Notes: generated by a model not told the origin, from the letters alone. A DNA stretch of 64,000 nucleotides from JALHOM01 sp964615775 (GCA_964615775.1 CAZTQB010000002.1:45315-109314), one strand, 5' to 3'. Shown: positions 35,234-44,078, counted from the stretch's first letter. Program-made: numbers and translations.

Positions 35234-35239
35234 ATTATA
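35234..35239 (-). promoter_or_regulatory. Extended -10 of surface protein paralogue 2
   Basis: Minus-strand TATAAT preceded by TGT, 60 nt before the ATG; the leader contains a strong Shine-Dalgarno. Confidence 0.55.
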
Positions 35240-35266
35240 ACAAAGCAATAGTTTTTTAAAGATTGT

Positions 35267-36058
35267 TTAAAAAACTGGCACAACCACTAGTACATGATCT
35301 AGCCGATATGTACCAGCAGCTGAAGTACTACCAGCTTTGGCAATATAAGAAATCGTATAGTTAGTTTGACCAACGGCTTGGTTACCGATTGTGTTAGGCG
35401 AACGAGCAATAACATCACCGGTATTGAACTTATACTGGTTCGACGTATTATAACCAGATTCAATCTTGCCATCAGCAAAACTATTGTCTGGAACATTGAC
35501 TGGATTTGCTCCCATGGTACCAGGTGAAGTGTTGGTAGTTAGATTCATGCCAAACTCCTCGTCGCTATCATTAACGCTCGGTGTACCTAAAGTAGATTTT
35601 GCTTGCATATACTTGCCGCTCTCATTTTTTGGTGGCAGGGAAGCATTAATTACTGTGTACTGCGAAGATAGGTAGGTACGAACTGTAAATGAACAGTTGC
35701 AAGCACCGCCCTGAGCAGCTCCAAATGACGGTGTCGAGGTTTGTAGCACTCCAAAATCAACTGTTGCACCAGATACGGTCATTTCTAGATACGGCTCACT
35801 TGGAGTCACACCACCAGATATAGCATCATAATTTGTACTCGAAGTATTGCCAACACCCAACGAACCAGCTTGTTGTCTTGCACGATAGCTATTAGAACTA
35901 GCGTCTACCTCACCACCTGTCCCAAAATATGGCTCCTCCAGCCGATAATTTGGTGAAGAAGCCTGAGCAAAAACCAACGTCGGATAGGCAATAATCACTA
36001 GGCTTAGTCCGATAGTTGATAAATTAGCAAGTATTTTTCCCAAAATGTTTTGTTTCAT
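35267..36058 (-). CDS. Secreted surface protein, ends in Phe (shorter paralogue 3)
   Basis: A signal peptide (about 10-32, ending LVFAQA) is followed by SPNYRLEEPYFGTGGEVDAS, a Cys pair (ACNCSFTV) and a C-terminal half with EEFGMNLTTNTSPG and the ending AAGTYRLDHVLVVVPVF. It shares the FGMNL motif, the AGTY strand and the terminal Phe with paralogues 1 and 2, but its N-terminal half differs. A TTG two codons upstream is less likely as start than the ATG at 36058. An extended -10 (TGTTATAAT, 36081-36076) gives a leader of about 10 nt. Confidence 0.65.
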   Translation of the reverse strand: MKQNILGKILANLSTIGLSLVIIAYPTLVFAQASSPNYRLEEPYFGTGGEVDASSNSYRARQQAGSLGVGNTSSTNYDAISGGVTPSEPYLEMTVSGATVDFGVLQTSTPSFGAAQGGACNCSFTVRTYLSSQYTVINASLPPKNESGKYMQAKSTLGTPSVNDSDEEFGMNLTTNTSPGTMGANPVNVPDNSFADGKIESGYNTSNQYKFNTGDVIARSPNTIGNQAVGQTNYTISYIAKAGSTSAAGTYRLDHVLVVVPVF

Positions 36059-36091
36059 AACCAAATCTACGCAAAATTATAACATAAGGGC

Positions 36092-36769
36092 TTAGCGAGC
36101 CTGAAACGATTTGATAATCTCTGTAAATTCCGTAGCGTCTGGCACAGCTCGTAGATTAGTGTAATAAAACGCATAAGTCGCTTGACTTTTATCTGGTCGA
36201 CTCATGCTTATACTAGTGCCACCACCAACTTGACCAACCATAACAGTATAGTTGGTACTATCTGAATTACACTTAAGCTTTGTGTCGTCCATTATGACAT
36301 CTGTGTCATTCATGGTAGATCTACCACCCAGCTTTTGAATACAATGTTCAGATACACTTGATGGCATCATTTCGAAGTTATTGCCCATTAACTTAACAGG
36401 TAAAACATGGTTAGCCGACAAATTGGCTGGAATCTGATTGACATAAATTATTAGCTCATGCTCAATTAGGTTTGACTTTAAGCTCCGATAAACAAACTTA
36501 CTAGGTGTAGACTCGTTAGGAATCTCAACCCAACCTTTTGGAGCCTGAAACTGAAAGTAAGGTGAACGCAGAATATTAACCGACGAAGTCATAACACTAT
36601 TAGAATTACCAGACTCAACCGGCTCAAAAACTGTAGTTTTACGTATATTTCTAATAAAGAGTGTACCTGCTATCACAATCAATAGCACAAGAACAATAGT
36701 AACTACCAGTCTAGTTCGAAAAATTATTTTTTTCCTTTTTTGGTAATTTAGATGGTTATTATACTTCAT
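36092..36769 (-). CDS. Membrane-anchored protein with PsbP-like domain
   Basis: A basic cytoplasmic tail (1-18), a transmembrane helix (about 21-41) and an external domain beginning YFQFQAPKGWVEIPNE. The motif of an aromatic-rich strand followed by Gly/Ser-Trp, then two later strands (LIEHELIIYVNQ, QATYAFYYTN) and a final helix (EFTEIIKSF), resembles the PsbP/DUF1795-like fold, by pattern only. Two Cys in the external domain may pair. Two further proteins in the window (58050 and 61497) have the same build. It has no obvious operon partner. Confidence 0.55.
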   Translation of the reverse strand: MKYNNHLNYQKRKKIIFRTRLVVTIVLVLLIVIAGTLFIRNIRKTTVFEPVESGNSNSVMTSSVNILRSPYFQFQAPKGWVEIPNESTPSKFVYRSLKSNLIEHELIIYVNQIPANLSANHVLPVKLMGNNFEMMPSSVSEHCIQKLGGRSTMNDTDVIMDDTKLKCNSDSTNYTVMVGQVGGGTSISMSRPDKSQATYAFYYTNLRAVPDATEFTEIIKSFQAR

Positions 36770-36915
36770 CTTATTTTTGTTTACTTAGGTTTGAATACTA
36801 CATCTCCTATTGTATATATTTACACGTACGTCAATAAAAGTCTAGCCATAAGCAGTTAAATTCTGTATGATAAAACAAGCAAAGCAAGAGAAAACCTTAT
36901 TTAATGTAGTGGTCA

Positions 36916-37944
36916 ATGGAAACTAATAACCAAACTCCAAAATCAGAAGAAAAACCAAATGATAGCTCACTACAAGAGCTTGATTCTCAGACGACTATTA
37001 TTGCAGATGGTTCTGATGGTGAATCCCTGGACCCAAACGCTACTCCTACCAACGAAGAAAAGACAGATGGTTCTAAAAAACCTAAGTCAAAAAAACCCTA
37101 TACAGGGGTTAAAGGCCTAGCTGCAAAACTAAACATCTACTTACTTTTGTTTATTTTGGCCATAGTAATTGCTGGTGTTGTTACTTTTGTAAGTTTCCAA
37201 AAAAACCGTGATTCCGCCAAGAAGCAGAATCAGCCAGTTTCTACTACACCCTTAAGCGAACAAGACCTTGAGAAACTGCGTCAGACTGACGTTAAAGTTG
37301 GTGATCCTAAGCAAATATTAAGTGTTGAATCCAATGCTATTTTTGCTGGCAAAGTACTGATCAGAGATAGTCTTGAAGTGGCTGGAGCCATAAAAGTCGG
37401 CGGACCACTAAATTTACCTGGAATTAGTGTTTCGGGAGCTAGTATTTTTGACCAAGTTCAGATTAACAACCTAAAAGTTAACTCCGGTGCTACAGTTAGT
37501 GGTCAATTAGGCGTACAAGGCAATACCTCGGTTAGTGGCAACTTAACTGTCGGCGGTACAATATCGGCTGGTCGACTTAATATCGAGGTCATGCAGATTA
37601 ACCAAGATTTACAGTTATCCAGACATATCGACGCTGGAGGTGGCACACCAAGCTATAATAGCGGCGGTGCTTTAGGTAGTGGCGGCACAGCATCACTAAG
37701 CGGTACCGATACCGCTGGCACGGTAAATATTAACACTGGTAGTGGTACAGCAGCTGGCTGTTTTGTAAATATTAATTTTACGCAAAAATTTAGCTCACCA
37801 CATGTTGCAATAACCCCTATCGGAGGGGCAGCTGGAGCCTTAAATTATTATGCCAATCGCTCAGCAACCGGTTTTAGTATCTGCACCAGTAACCCAGCTC
37901 CTGCCGGACAGAATTTTGCATTTGATTATATTGTAATCGACTAG
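36916..37944 (+). CDS. Membrane-anchored fibre-like protein with C-terminal knob
   Basis: A long acidic, disordered cytoplasmic part (about 1-65), a transmembrane helix (about 72-94), a spacer, and then short regular beta repeats rich in Val/Gly/Asn/Ser (VAGAIKVGGPLNLPGISVSG, LGVQGNTSVSGNLTVGGTIS), followed by a compact C-terminal domain (AGTVNINTGSGTAAGCFVNI to FDYIVID). Regular repeats plus a terminal knob recall phage tail fibres and other beta-helical adhesins. The only plus-strand gene between 16.4 and 46.8 kb, it sits between the surface cluster and the ATP synthase operon. The function is not established; a host-contact fibre is my inference. Confidence 0.6.
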   Translation: METNNQTPKSEEKPNDSSLQELDSQTTIIADGSDGESLDPNATPTNEEKTDGSKKPKSKKPYTGVKGLAAKLNIYLLLFILAIVIAGVVTFVSFQKNRDSAKKQNQPVSTTPLSEQDLEKLRQTDVKVGDPKQILSVESNAIFAGKVLIRDSLEVAGAIKVGGPLNLPGISVSGASIFDQVQINNLKVNSGATVSGQLGVQGNTSVSGNLTVGGTISAGRLNIEVMQINQDLQLSRHIDAGGGTPSYNSGGALGSGGTASLSGTDTAGTVNINTGSGTAAGCFVNINFTQKFSSPHVAITPIGGAAGALNYYANRSATGFSICTSNPAPAGQNFAFDYIVID

Positions 37945-37948
37945 GACT

Positions 37949-38332
37949 TTACACGTCTAAAAAGACTGTTACTTGATTTTTCCAGACATGCATAATACCA
38001 CGAGCAATTTTGACCTTCTTATCTCCAGTTTTTGCTGAGCGAATAGTTATTTCACTAGGTACAAGTAAAGTAATGAAATTGTGATGCCGTGGCAAAATAT
38101 CAAACGGACCAGTTAAATTCTCGGCCGAAATACTCTCTGCCTCTTCATCATAATAATTTTTGTATGGTGAATAAATTTTAACATGAACAGTAGTCGCGGC
38201 ATTAAACTCATCTTCTTCAGCCTTCTGTTTGGCCTTTTTTTCTTCTTTTGTAAGAGTAGCAGCTGCCGTAGCTTTAGAGTCATGTTTGCTAGCTGGTTCT
38301 GCTTGGCCTTGGGTATTGGTCTCATCAGTCAT
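37949..38332 (-). CDS. atpC: ATP synthase F1 subunit epsilon, N-terminally extended and lacking the C-terminal helices
   Basis: Residues about 47-127 form the epsilon beta-barrel (VHVKIYSPYKNYYDEEAESI, GPFDILPRHHNFITLL, IARGIMHVWKNQVTVFLDV). The protein stops there, so the C-terminal two-helix domain that inhibits ATP hydrolysis in many bacteria is absent. Instead there is an extra N-terminal segment of about 46 residues, highly charged and probably helical (LTKEEKKAKQKAEEDEF). Its ATG overlaps the beta stop by one base (TAATG). Last gene of the operon. Confidence 0.85.
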   Translation of the reverse strand: MTDETNTQGQAEPASKHDSKATAAATLTKEEKKAKQKAEEDEFNAATTVHVKIYSPYKNYYDEEAESISAENLTGPFDILPRHHNFITLLVPSEITIRSAKTGDKKVKIARGIMHVWKNQVTVFLDV

Positions 38333-39636
38333 TACGCCAAAATTTCCTCAATGCTTTTTAGTGTCTCGTCTCTAGTATATGATTTACCCGGGATACCATT
38401 ATGCTTTTCCATCACATGCATATCTTGCGTAAAGTTCTGGATCAGCTTCTTAGCCTTAGCATAATCAGATCGGTCAGCTGGCGAAAGCTCGTTCTCGCCA
38501 ATAATTGCAATAATACTTTTTAATGACTCATACTTTTGCAGCAATGCTTGCACCTGAACGCTCAATAAGTAATGCCTATCACCTACAACTTCAGGTGTAA
38601 GCAAAGAAGAGGTAGTTTTATTCAAATCTACTGCTGGACGAATACCTTGCTCAGCAACCGAACGCGACAACACGATTGTAGCGTCAAGCTCATGTTGAAT
38701 CATTTGCACTGCTGGATCAGAGATATCGTCAGCTGGCACATAAATAGTCTGCAGACTAGTAATCGAACCATTTTCATTAGAACTCAAACGATCTTGCAAA
38801 ACCTTCACATCAGAAAAAATTGTTGGCTCATAACCACCTTCGTTTGGTATTTGACCTAAAATCGTAGCCAGTTCGTTTCTAGCCTGAACATAGCGAAACA
38901 TGTTGTCAGCAAAAAATAATATGTCTTTGTGGTGTTCATCACGGAAGTACTCGGCTAAAGCTACCGAAGAGATACCAACCAAAGCACGCTGCACTGGATT
39001 TTCGTTCATCTGTCCAAAAAACATACATGTATTTTTAAGCAAATCAGCTTCTTTTAAGGTGTCGTATAGCTCATGTCCTTCACGAATACGCTCACCAATT
39101 CCTGTAAAGAACGACAGACCGGCTCCGCTTTGAGCAATGTTGTTTATCAGTTCCATGGTAAGCACAGTTTTGCCCACACCGGCACCACCAATAATACCAA
39201 TTTTTCGACCCTTAACCAGAGGCGTCAGAAAGTCGATCACCTTAATACCTGTCTCTAAAATTTCTGGTTTACGCACTTCAAAATTTGTACTTCTAGCAGG
39301 TAATTTTAATATGTCTCTTTTGCCTAATTTACTTCTGTCGACATCGGGTAGACCATCTAGTGGCTTACCAAGCGGATCAAAAATTCTGCCAATCGTTTCT
39401 TCGCCTGTCGCAATCTCAATACCATGGTGAGTTCGCTCAGCCTTCATGCCACATTGAACTGTACGGTCAGATCTCAAGTTCAAGCACATTACTCGACCCC
39501 GTTTCTCTAGCCTTTCAACCAAAAGTTCACTTTGATTTTGATTATCGACAACCAAAAGTTCGCCAATATCCGGACTATCCTCATCAAAGGCAACTATTAC
39601 CACTAAGTCTTTAATCGAGTCAACTACGCCACTCAT
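38332..39636 (-). CDS. atpD: ATP synthase F1 subunit beta
   Basis: The catalytic subunit: Walker A GGAGVGKTVLTME (about 155), the catalytic Glu in FTGIGERIREGHEL, Walker B DILFFADN and the arginine-rich AILGQIPNEGGYEPT-like region. At 434 residues it is somewhat shorter than usual (460-480), mainly at the C-terminus. It overlaps gamma by 4 nt (ATGA) and epsilon by 1 nt, so it is translationally coupled in the operon. Confidence 0.96.
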   Translation of the reverse strand: MSGVVDSIKDLVVIVAFDEDSPDIGELLVVDNQNQSELLVERLEKRGRVMCLNLRSDRTVQCGMKAERTHHGIEIATGEETIGRIFDPLGKPLDGLPDVDRSKLGKRDILKLPARSTNFEVRKPEILETGIKVIDFLTPLVKGRKIGIIGGAGVGKTVLTMELINNIAQSGAGLSFFTGIGERIREGHELYDTLKEADLLKNTCMFFGQMNENPVQRALVGISSVALAEYFRDEHHKDILFFADNMFRYVQARNELATILGQIPNEGGYEPTIFSDVKVLQDRLSSNENGSITSLQTIYVPADDISDPAVQMIQHELDATIVLSRSVAEQGIRPAVDLNKTTSSLLTPEVVGDRHYLLSVQVQALLQKYESLKSIIAIIGENELSPADRSDYAKAKKLIQNFTQDMHVMEKHNGIPGKSYTRDETLKSIEEILA

Positions 39637-40499
39637 GCTTTTGCCTTTGCTGCCTTTCTTAGGCCATTGATAATTTCTTTTAGACGTTCGTCTTTTACGC
39701 CACGTTTAGCCCTATTAACTTGCATATTAACATCGTATAGCTGCTCATCTGCCATCTGGTGCGAAGCCGACATAGCTCGAAACCTAGACGCATACTGAGC
39801 CAACTTTGAATCCAAAATCAGCTGCTCTATCATAATTTGAGTCATTGACCTCTCTAAATGTCCAACTACCGCATAAGTAGTTGGCTCGAAAATATAGTTT
39901 GCCTCACTTATAACTTCGTCATCGTCGTCGGCTTCAGTCTTCTTACCCTGGTCAGCGACAGCCTTACTAAGCTCAATTTTGCGTACATCTTGGACCATCA
40001 AGGATACATATTGCTGGTAAAACACGCTAGCTTTTTTATACATCTGCACATACTGAGTTATTGGTGTAACATTAATATTCTGATCTTTTTCTGGTAATTT
40101 AAAATATTTCTTAAAACCAATATTTTTTTGAGCTAACTGTACTGCACCGTGATGGCCAATCACAATAATATCGTTTTTAGCTTCGTCGTAATTTTCAAGC
40201 ATGTATCTAATAAGTTTTTGGTCAATATCGCCACTAAAACCACCTTCAGCTGTAATCACAATATACAGTTCTTTATCGATAACACCTTTATTTTCGTTAT
40301 CGCGACCATACCTGAACAAGCTATCTACCCTAATCTGTGTATATATTTTCCATAGTTCATCGAAAAATTGGTTTGCCTGGAGAACTTGGTTTTTAATTTT
40401 AGCAATTTTCATGCTGGCAATTCCTTCAAAAACACTACTCATCTGTACCATAGCTGCTACACCAATACGTTGTTTTTCCAGCTCTTGAATACGGCTCAT
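39633..40499 (-). CDS. atpG: ATP synthase F1 subunit gamma
   Basis: The rotor shaft. The N-terminal coiled coil (MSRIQELEKQRIGVAAMVQM) and C-terminal coiled coil (SRFRAMSASHQMADEQLYDV ... EIINGLRKAAKAKA) flank an alpha/beta domain (YIVITAEGGFSGDIDQKL). Normal length at 288 residues. Overlaps both alpha and beta genes by 4 nt. Confidence 0.94.
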   Translation of the reverse strand: MSRIQELEKQRIGVAAMVQMSSVFEGIASMKIAKIKNQVLQANQFFDELWKIYTQIRVDSLFRYGRDNENKGVIDKELYIVITAEGGFSGDIDQKLIRYMLENYDEAKNDIIVIGHHGAVQLAQKNIGFKKYFKLPEKDQNINVTPITQYVQMYKKASVFYQQYVSLMVQDVRKIELSKAVADQGKKTEADDDDEVISEANYIFEPTTYAVVGHLERSMTQIMIEQLILDSKLAQYASRFRAMSASHQMADEQLYDVNMQVNRAKRGVKDERLKEIINGLRKAAKAKA

Positions 40500-41920
40500 T
40501 TCTTAAGCTCCACTTTTGATTTCTCCAACAATTGATTACGCACTGGGTCAAAATCTTCATCTTTCTGGATCTTGGCGGCAAATTCTCTAATATTAGACTT
40601 TAGAGCATCGACATCAATTTTTATCTCCGGGTCAGTATTAAGTACAATATCCATCATCAGTTGTTGTTCATATAAAGAAAAAATTTCTGACGGCCCTTGA
40701 TTTAGTACCTTAAAGATATTCTTACCCCGCTCTAATGCAATTTTAGACTCAAGAGCTAGCTCGCTACCGAAGTGCGAGAATTCTTCTGCCTCGCGATAAG
40801 ACGCCAAAGTTTTAAGTGTAGACGCTGCTAAAGATTTTTGACGTTTATTATGACCAACTCCTCCAATACGAGTCACACTTAACCCAATATTCATAGCCGG
40901 CCTAACGCCACTACGGAAAATATCCATATCTAGAATCCACTGCCCATCTGTAATTGACATAATGTTGGTTGGTAAATAAGCCGTAATATCGCCGTTAGCA
41001 GCATGCACAAGAGGAATCGACGTCAAACATTTACCATTCCTATCTAGACGTCCGGCTCGTTCTAGTAAGCTTGAATGAGCATAAAACATATCACCAGGAT
41101 AACTATCTCTACCAGGACTGGTTCCCATAAGCAGAGCCATTTCTCTTAAGGCATGAGCATGAGATGTTAGGTCGTCATAAATAATAATCGTGTCGATATT
41201 TTGCTCCTGCCAAAAATACTCTGCCATAGCACAGCCAACATATGGAGCAATGTAGCTCATCACCAATGATTCAAACATCGTTGATACAATCACTACAGCA
41301 GTTTTAAGAGAATCAGTTTCTTGCAACTTAGACAAAAGATCGTCAATATCACTTCGACGTTTAGCAATCAGTACATAAACCACCACCTGATCAGTTGTTT
41401 TTTGGTTTATGGTTAGCTGTGTAGCCATAGTGCTTTTACCACTTTTTCCATCACCCAAAATTGCAATACGCTGGCCTCGTACCACTGGAAAAATCCCATC
41501 AATAGCCGTAATTCCACTCTCTAGCTGACGGTCAAGCAATTTCCTCTCATAAAGTGGTGGTGCTACACTAAATACCTTGCGAGTTGTATCTGGTGCAATT
41601 GAGCCTTTGCCGTCAAGCGGCTCACCATTAACTGTTATGACCCTACCGATAAAATCTTTACCTACCTTACAAACCAACTCCTGGTGCTGAATAACAGCCA
41701 TCATGCCAACTTTTAAAGTTTTTGCCCCCAAGTGTAGTATTACAACACTATCTTCAGTAACTTCCTGAACAAAGCCCTTACTGCCATCTTCGAACATCAC
41801 AAGAGCGTGTACACTAATCGGCTGCAAGCCTCGGACATTAATCAAAAATTTATCAACCGAGATAATATCACCTACTGGCTGACCACTGGCTACCATCTTC
41901 TCAAAGTGTTGCTGACTCAC
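40496..41920 (-). CDS. atpA: ATP synthase F1 subunit alpha
   Basis: The non-catalytic nucleotide-binding subunit: Walker A GDGKSGKSTMATQL (about 155), IIIYDDLTSHAHALREM, the GRDSYPGDMFYAHSSLLERA segment and ISITDGQ-like ILD strand are all recognisable. At 474 residues it is about 30 shorter than most. The start is a GTG overlapping the delta stop by 4 nt (GTGA). Confidence 0.96.
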   Translation of the reverse strand: MSQQHFEKMVASGQPVGDIISVDKFLINVRGLQPISVHALVMFEDGSKGFVQEVTEDSVVILHLGAKTLKVGMMAVIQHQELVCKVGKDFIGRVITVNGEPLDGKGSIAPDTTRKVFSVAPPLYERKLLDRQLESGITAIDGIFPVVRGQRIAILGDGKSGKSTMATQLTINQKTTDQVVVYVLIAKRRSDIDDLLSKLQETDSLKTAVVIVSTMFESLVMSYIAPYVGCAMAEYFWQEQNIDTIIIYDDLTSHAHALREMALLMGTSPGRDSYPGDMFYAHSSLLERAGRLDRNGKCLTSIPLVHAANGDITAYLPTNIMSITDGQWILDMDIFRSGVRPAMNIGLSVTRIGGVGHNKRQKSLAASTLKTLASYREAEEFSHFGSELALESKIALERGKNIFKVLNQGPSEIFSLYEQQLMMDIVLNTDPEIKIDVDALKSNIREFAAKIQKDEDFDPVRNQLLEKSKVELKK

Positions 41921-42519
41921 GATACAACCCCCGAGCTAGACGACGGCTGATTATCTGTCGTTAGAGGCACTTTTTCATTACTTGGACTATTTGAATTCCG
42001 TTCTCCAATCGCTTTTATGCTCTCTACTAATTTAGATCGGCTTTCGGTGAAGCGATTGCGTAAACTCATATCAAACAGTTTATTGCTAGTTCTTACAGAG
42101 CAGCCAGCAGCCAGATTAGGCTGCAAACCAACTTCCATCAGCAAGACTGGGTTTATGTTTGCCCGCAACCAGACTATTACCTCCTCCAAAAATTTCGGTG
42201 ATGGCTCAGTTGCTACTGACATATGAATCCGTGGTGCATGATCATTTAGTGCTGACATTACCGCTATAAGCTGTTCTCTATGTTTAGCATCTAGCAGAGA
42301 TACTTTGTTTAAACTAGCAATTTCTTCCAGACTAGCCGAAGTTTTAGGCGGTTTTACTGGTTTACCTGGAGTCCTAAGCTCAGACTGATGTAACCAGTCA
42401 TCAAGCTTTTTCAGCTCACGAAGCGTCCGTGACATATCAACCGTAGTCACTAATCTTACAGGAATCTGCAAAGCTTGTTTAGGCTCGGCCACAGTGGAAT
42501 GTTTTTTTTCGTCAGACAT
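41917..42519 (-). CDS. atpH: ATP synthase F1 subunit delta
   Basis: The stator subunit linking F1 to b. The diagnostic C-terminal part is present (INPVLLMEVGLQPNLAAGCS, VRTSNKLFDMSLRNRF), while the N-terminal helical domain is divergent but of the right length. A low-complexity Ser/Asn-rich tail ends the protein. Its position between b and alpha agrees with the call. The ribosome site is weak. Confidence 0.85.
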   Translation of the reverse strand: MSDEKKHSTVAEPKQALQIPVRLVTTVDMSRTLRELKKLDDWLHQSELRTPGKPVKPPKTSASLEEIASLNKVSLLDAKHREQLIAVMSALNDHAPRIHMSVATEPSPKFLEEVIVWLRANINPVLLMEVGLQPNLAAGCSVRTSNKLFDMSLRNRFTESRSKLVESIKAIGERNSNSPSNEKVPLTTDNQPSSSSGVVS

Positions 42520-42537
42520 TTTTATCTTATTACCTGT

Positions 42538-43161
42538 TTATGTTCCTTGGTTAATGTCCTCTATTATGGCCGATTTATTTCGTTCAAGCTCAGCCATAAT
42601 GAACTCTAGTTGATCATCTAAACTTATTTGGTTACCAATTGCTGCTAGAACATAATGATTTACGATCTCAGCCAAATTGTTACTAAATCTTTCGGTTAAT
42701 CTAGCTCGCTCCGCCGTCAACTCTTTATCTAATTGCTGACCCATAATTTCACGTTGTTTTTCAACCGTTTCCTGGGTTTTTTGGATTGATTCTAGAGCTA
42801 AATTCTCGGCATCATTAATCGACTCTTGATATTTTGAAAATGCCTCCTTAAGAGTCTTGGTAATCTCTTGTTTCATGTAGTCATTAACCTGAGAAGTCGT
42901 AAGTCGCAAATCTTGTTGCAAAAACATAGCATTCTCACCTATTATCTTTTCAAAGTGTAGCCTACCTCTGTTTCGTAGTTCTTCACGAAATTCATCATTA
43001 AAGATATGCTCGACCGCTTGCTTTGTAGCGTCGTCATACATCTCCCCATCAGACAATTGAGCAGATTTGCCACTGCCACTCCTTACAGCCAACCAGATAA
43101 AAGCTAACGTGGCAGCCAATAAACTACCTACGATTAGTCCAGTCTGCAACCAAGAATTCAT
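42538..43161 (-). CDS. atpF: ATP synthase F0 subunit b
   Basis: One N-terminal transmembrane helix (about 7-26, LIVGSLLAATLAFIWLAV) is followed by a long, highly charged helix (about 45-185) fit to be the peripheral stalk (SKYQESINDAENLALESIQK, TQETVEKQREIMGQQLDKEL), then a short soluble end. Length 207 is longer than the typical 156-180. The position before delta supports the assignment, which by sequence alone is only moderately specific. Confidence 0.8.
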   Translation of the reverse strand: MNSWLQTGLIVGSLLAATLAFIWLAVRSGSGKSAQLSDGEMYDDATKQAVEHIFNDEFREELRNRGRLHFEKIIGENAMFLQQDLRLTTSQVNDYMKQEITKTLKEAFSKYQESINDAENLALESIQKTQETVEKQREIMGQQLDKELTAERARLTERFSNNLAEIVNHYVLAAIGNQISLDDQLEFIMAELERNKSAIIEDINQGT

Positions 43162-43188
43162 ATGATTATGCCTACCCCCATTAAAATA

Positions 43189-44019
43189 CTAAAGCTTTAG
43201 TACTAAATATACCCCAAAAATGCCAACAATGAAAATAATTAATCCTAAAACTATCACCTGCATAAGCCCACGATAAATTGTTTTTTTCGATAATGGATTT
43301 CTACCAATAGCAATTACACCACTTCGAATACCGCTAAATAATACGATCCCAGATACTACAACCGTGGCTACAAACACTGTAAAACTCAAATAAATCCTGG
43401 CCGCACTTAGGGGCTTGTCAGCTACTGATTCCGAGATATTTTTTAGGATTCCAGGAACTTTACTGTGTGCTTTATCTTTTGCACCCGGATTTTTACCAAA
43501 AGCTACATCAACTTTTATTCTGCCAACTTTCACATCTTTGCCGCTTGATGATTTAGCAGTACTTAAAGAATCGCCACCTCCAGCAAAATCACCGGCAGCC
43601 ACACCTACTACAAACTGGCTATCTTCGGTAGCAACCGCCCCAATCCCAGATGCTGTCGAGATACTAACAAAGTCACCTTTCTTTATCGGTCCGTTTTCGT
43701 CACTAACCAAAACTTCGTAAGGCCCACTAGTAGCCACGAAGATTTTTTGCTCTTCATTACTTATTGTTACCGGCGAATCATTTTTTTCAACAACCACGCC
43801 CTTAAACTTATCGATCGTTTTATCGGTTAAAGCTACTACTTTTTTATCATCACCATCTTTTGTTGCAACCAGCATACCTCTTTGCAACTTCTCATCTGAA
43901 GCGTAACCCTGCAAAACCGTCTGAGCAAAAACCAAGCCAGAAAACATAAAAAACGCTCCAAATAAGCCAAGAAGTAAACAAAATGTCTTATAATTTTTGT
44001 ATTTTTTCAATAAATTCAT
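43189..44019 (-). CDS. Secreted-domain protein with c-ring-like hairpin, first gene of ATP synthase operon
   Basis: A signal-like helix (LLLGLFGAFFMFSGLVFAQT) precedes a beta-rich external domain of about 150 residues (RGMLVATK, IFVATSGPYEVLVS, GDFVSISTASG). At the C-terminus, two membrane helices flank a polar loop SGVIAIGRNPLSKK, like the RNP/RQP loop of ATP synthase subunit c, and the second helix ends with IIFIVGIFGVYLVLKL. The ion-binding carboxylate expected 18 residues after the loop Pro is a Leu. Subunits a and c are missing from this position. Is it a c-derived stator/ring-associated protein, or chance resemblance? Function unknown; the operon membership is firm. Confidence 0.6.
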   Translation of the reverse strand: MNLLKKYKNYKTFCLLLGLFGAFFMFSGLVFAQTVLQGYASDEKLQRGMLVATKDGDDKKVVALTDKTIDKFKGVVVEKNDSPVTISNEEQKIFVATSGPYEVLVSDENGPIKKGDFVSISTASGIGAVATEDSQFVVGVAAGDFAGGGDSLSTAKSSSGKDVKVGRIKVDVAFGKNPGAKDKAHSKVPGILKNISESVADKPLSAARIYLSFTVFVATVVVSGIVLFSGIRSGVIAIGRNPLSKKTIYRGLMQVIVLGLIIFIVGIFGVYLVLKL

Positions 44020-44042
44020 CAAGCAACTTTACCTTTAGCATT

Positions 44043-44048
44043 ATTATA
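44043..44048 (-). promoter_or_regulatory. -10 box of the ATP synthase operon
   Basis: Minus-strand TATAAT in the 59-nt gap between the iscS stop and the first gene of the ATP synthase operon, about 24 nt before the ATG at 44019. The -35 is weak. Confidence 0.5.
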
Positions 44049-44078
44049 CTGATAAATTGCTATCTTTTCTATTGTTAA

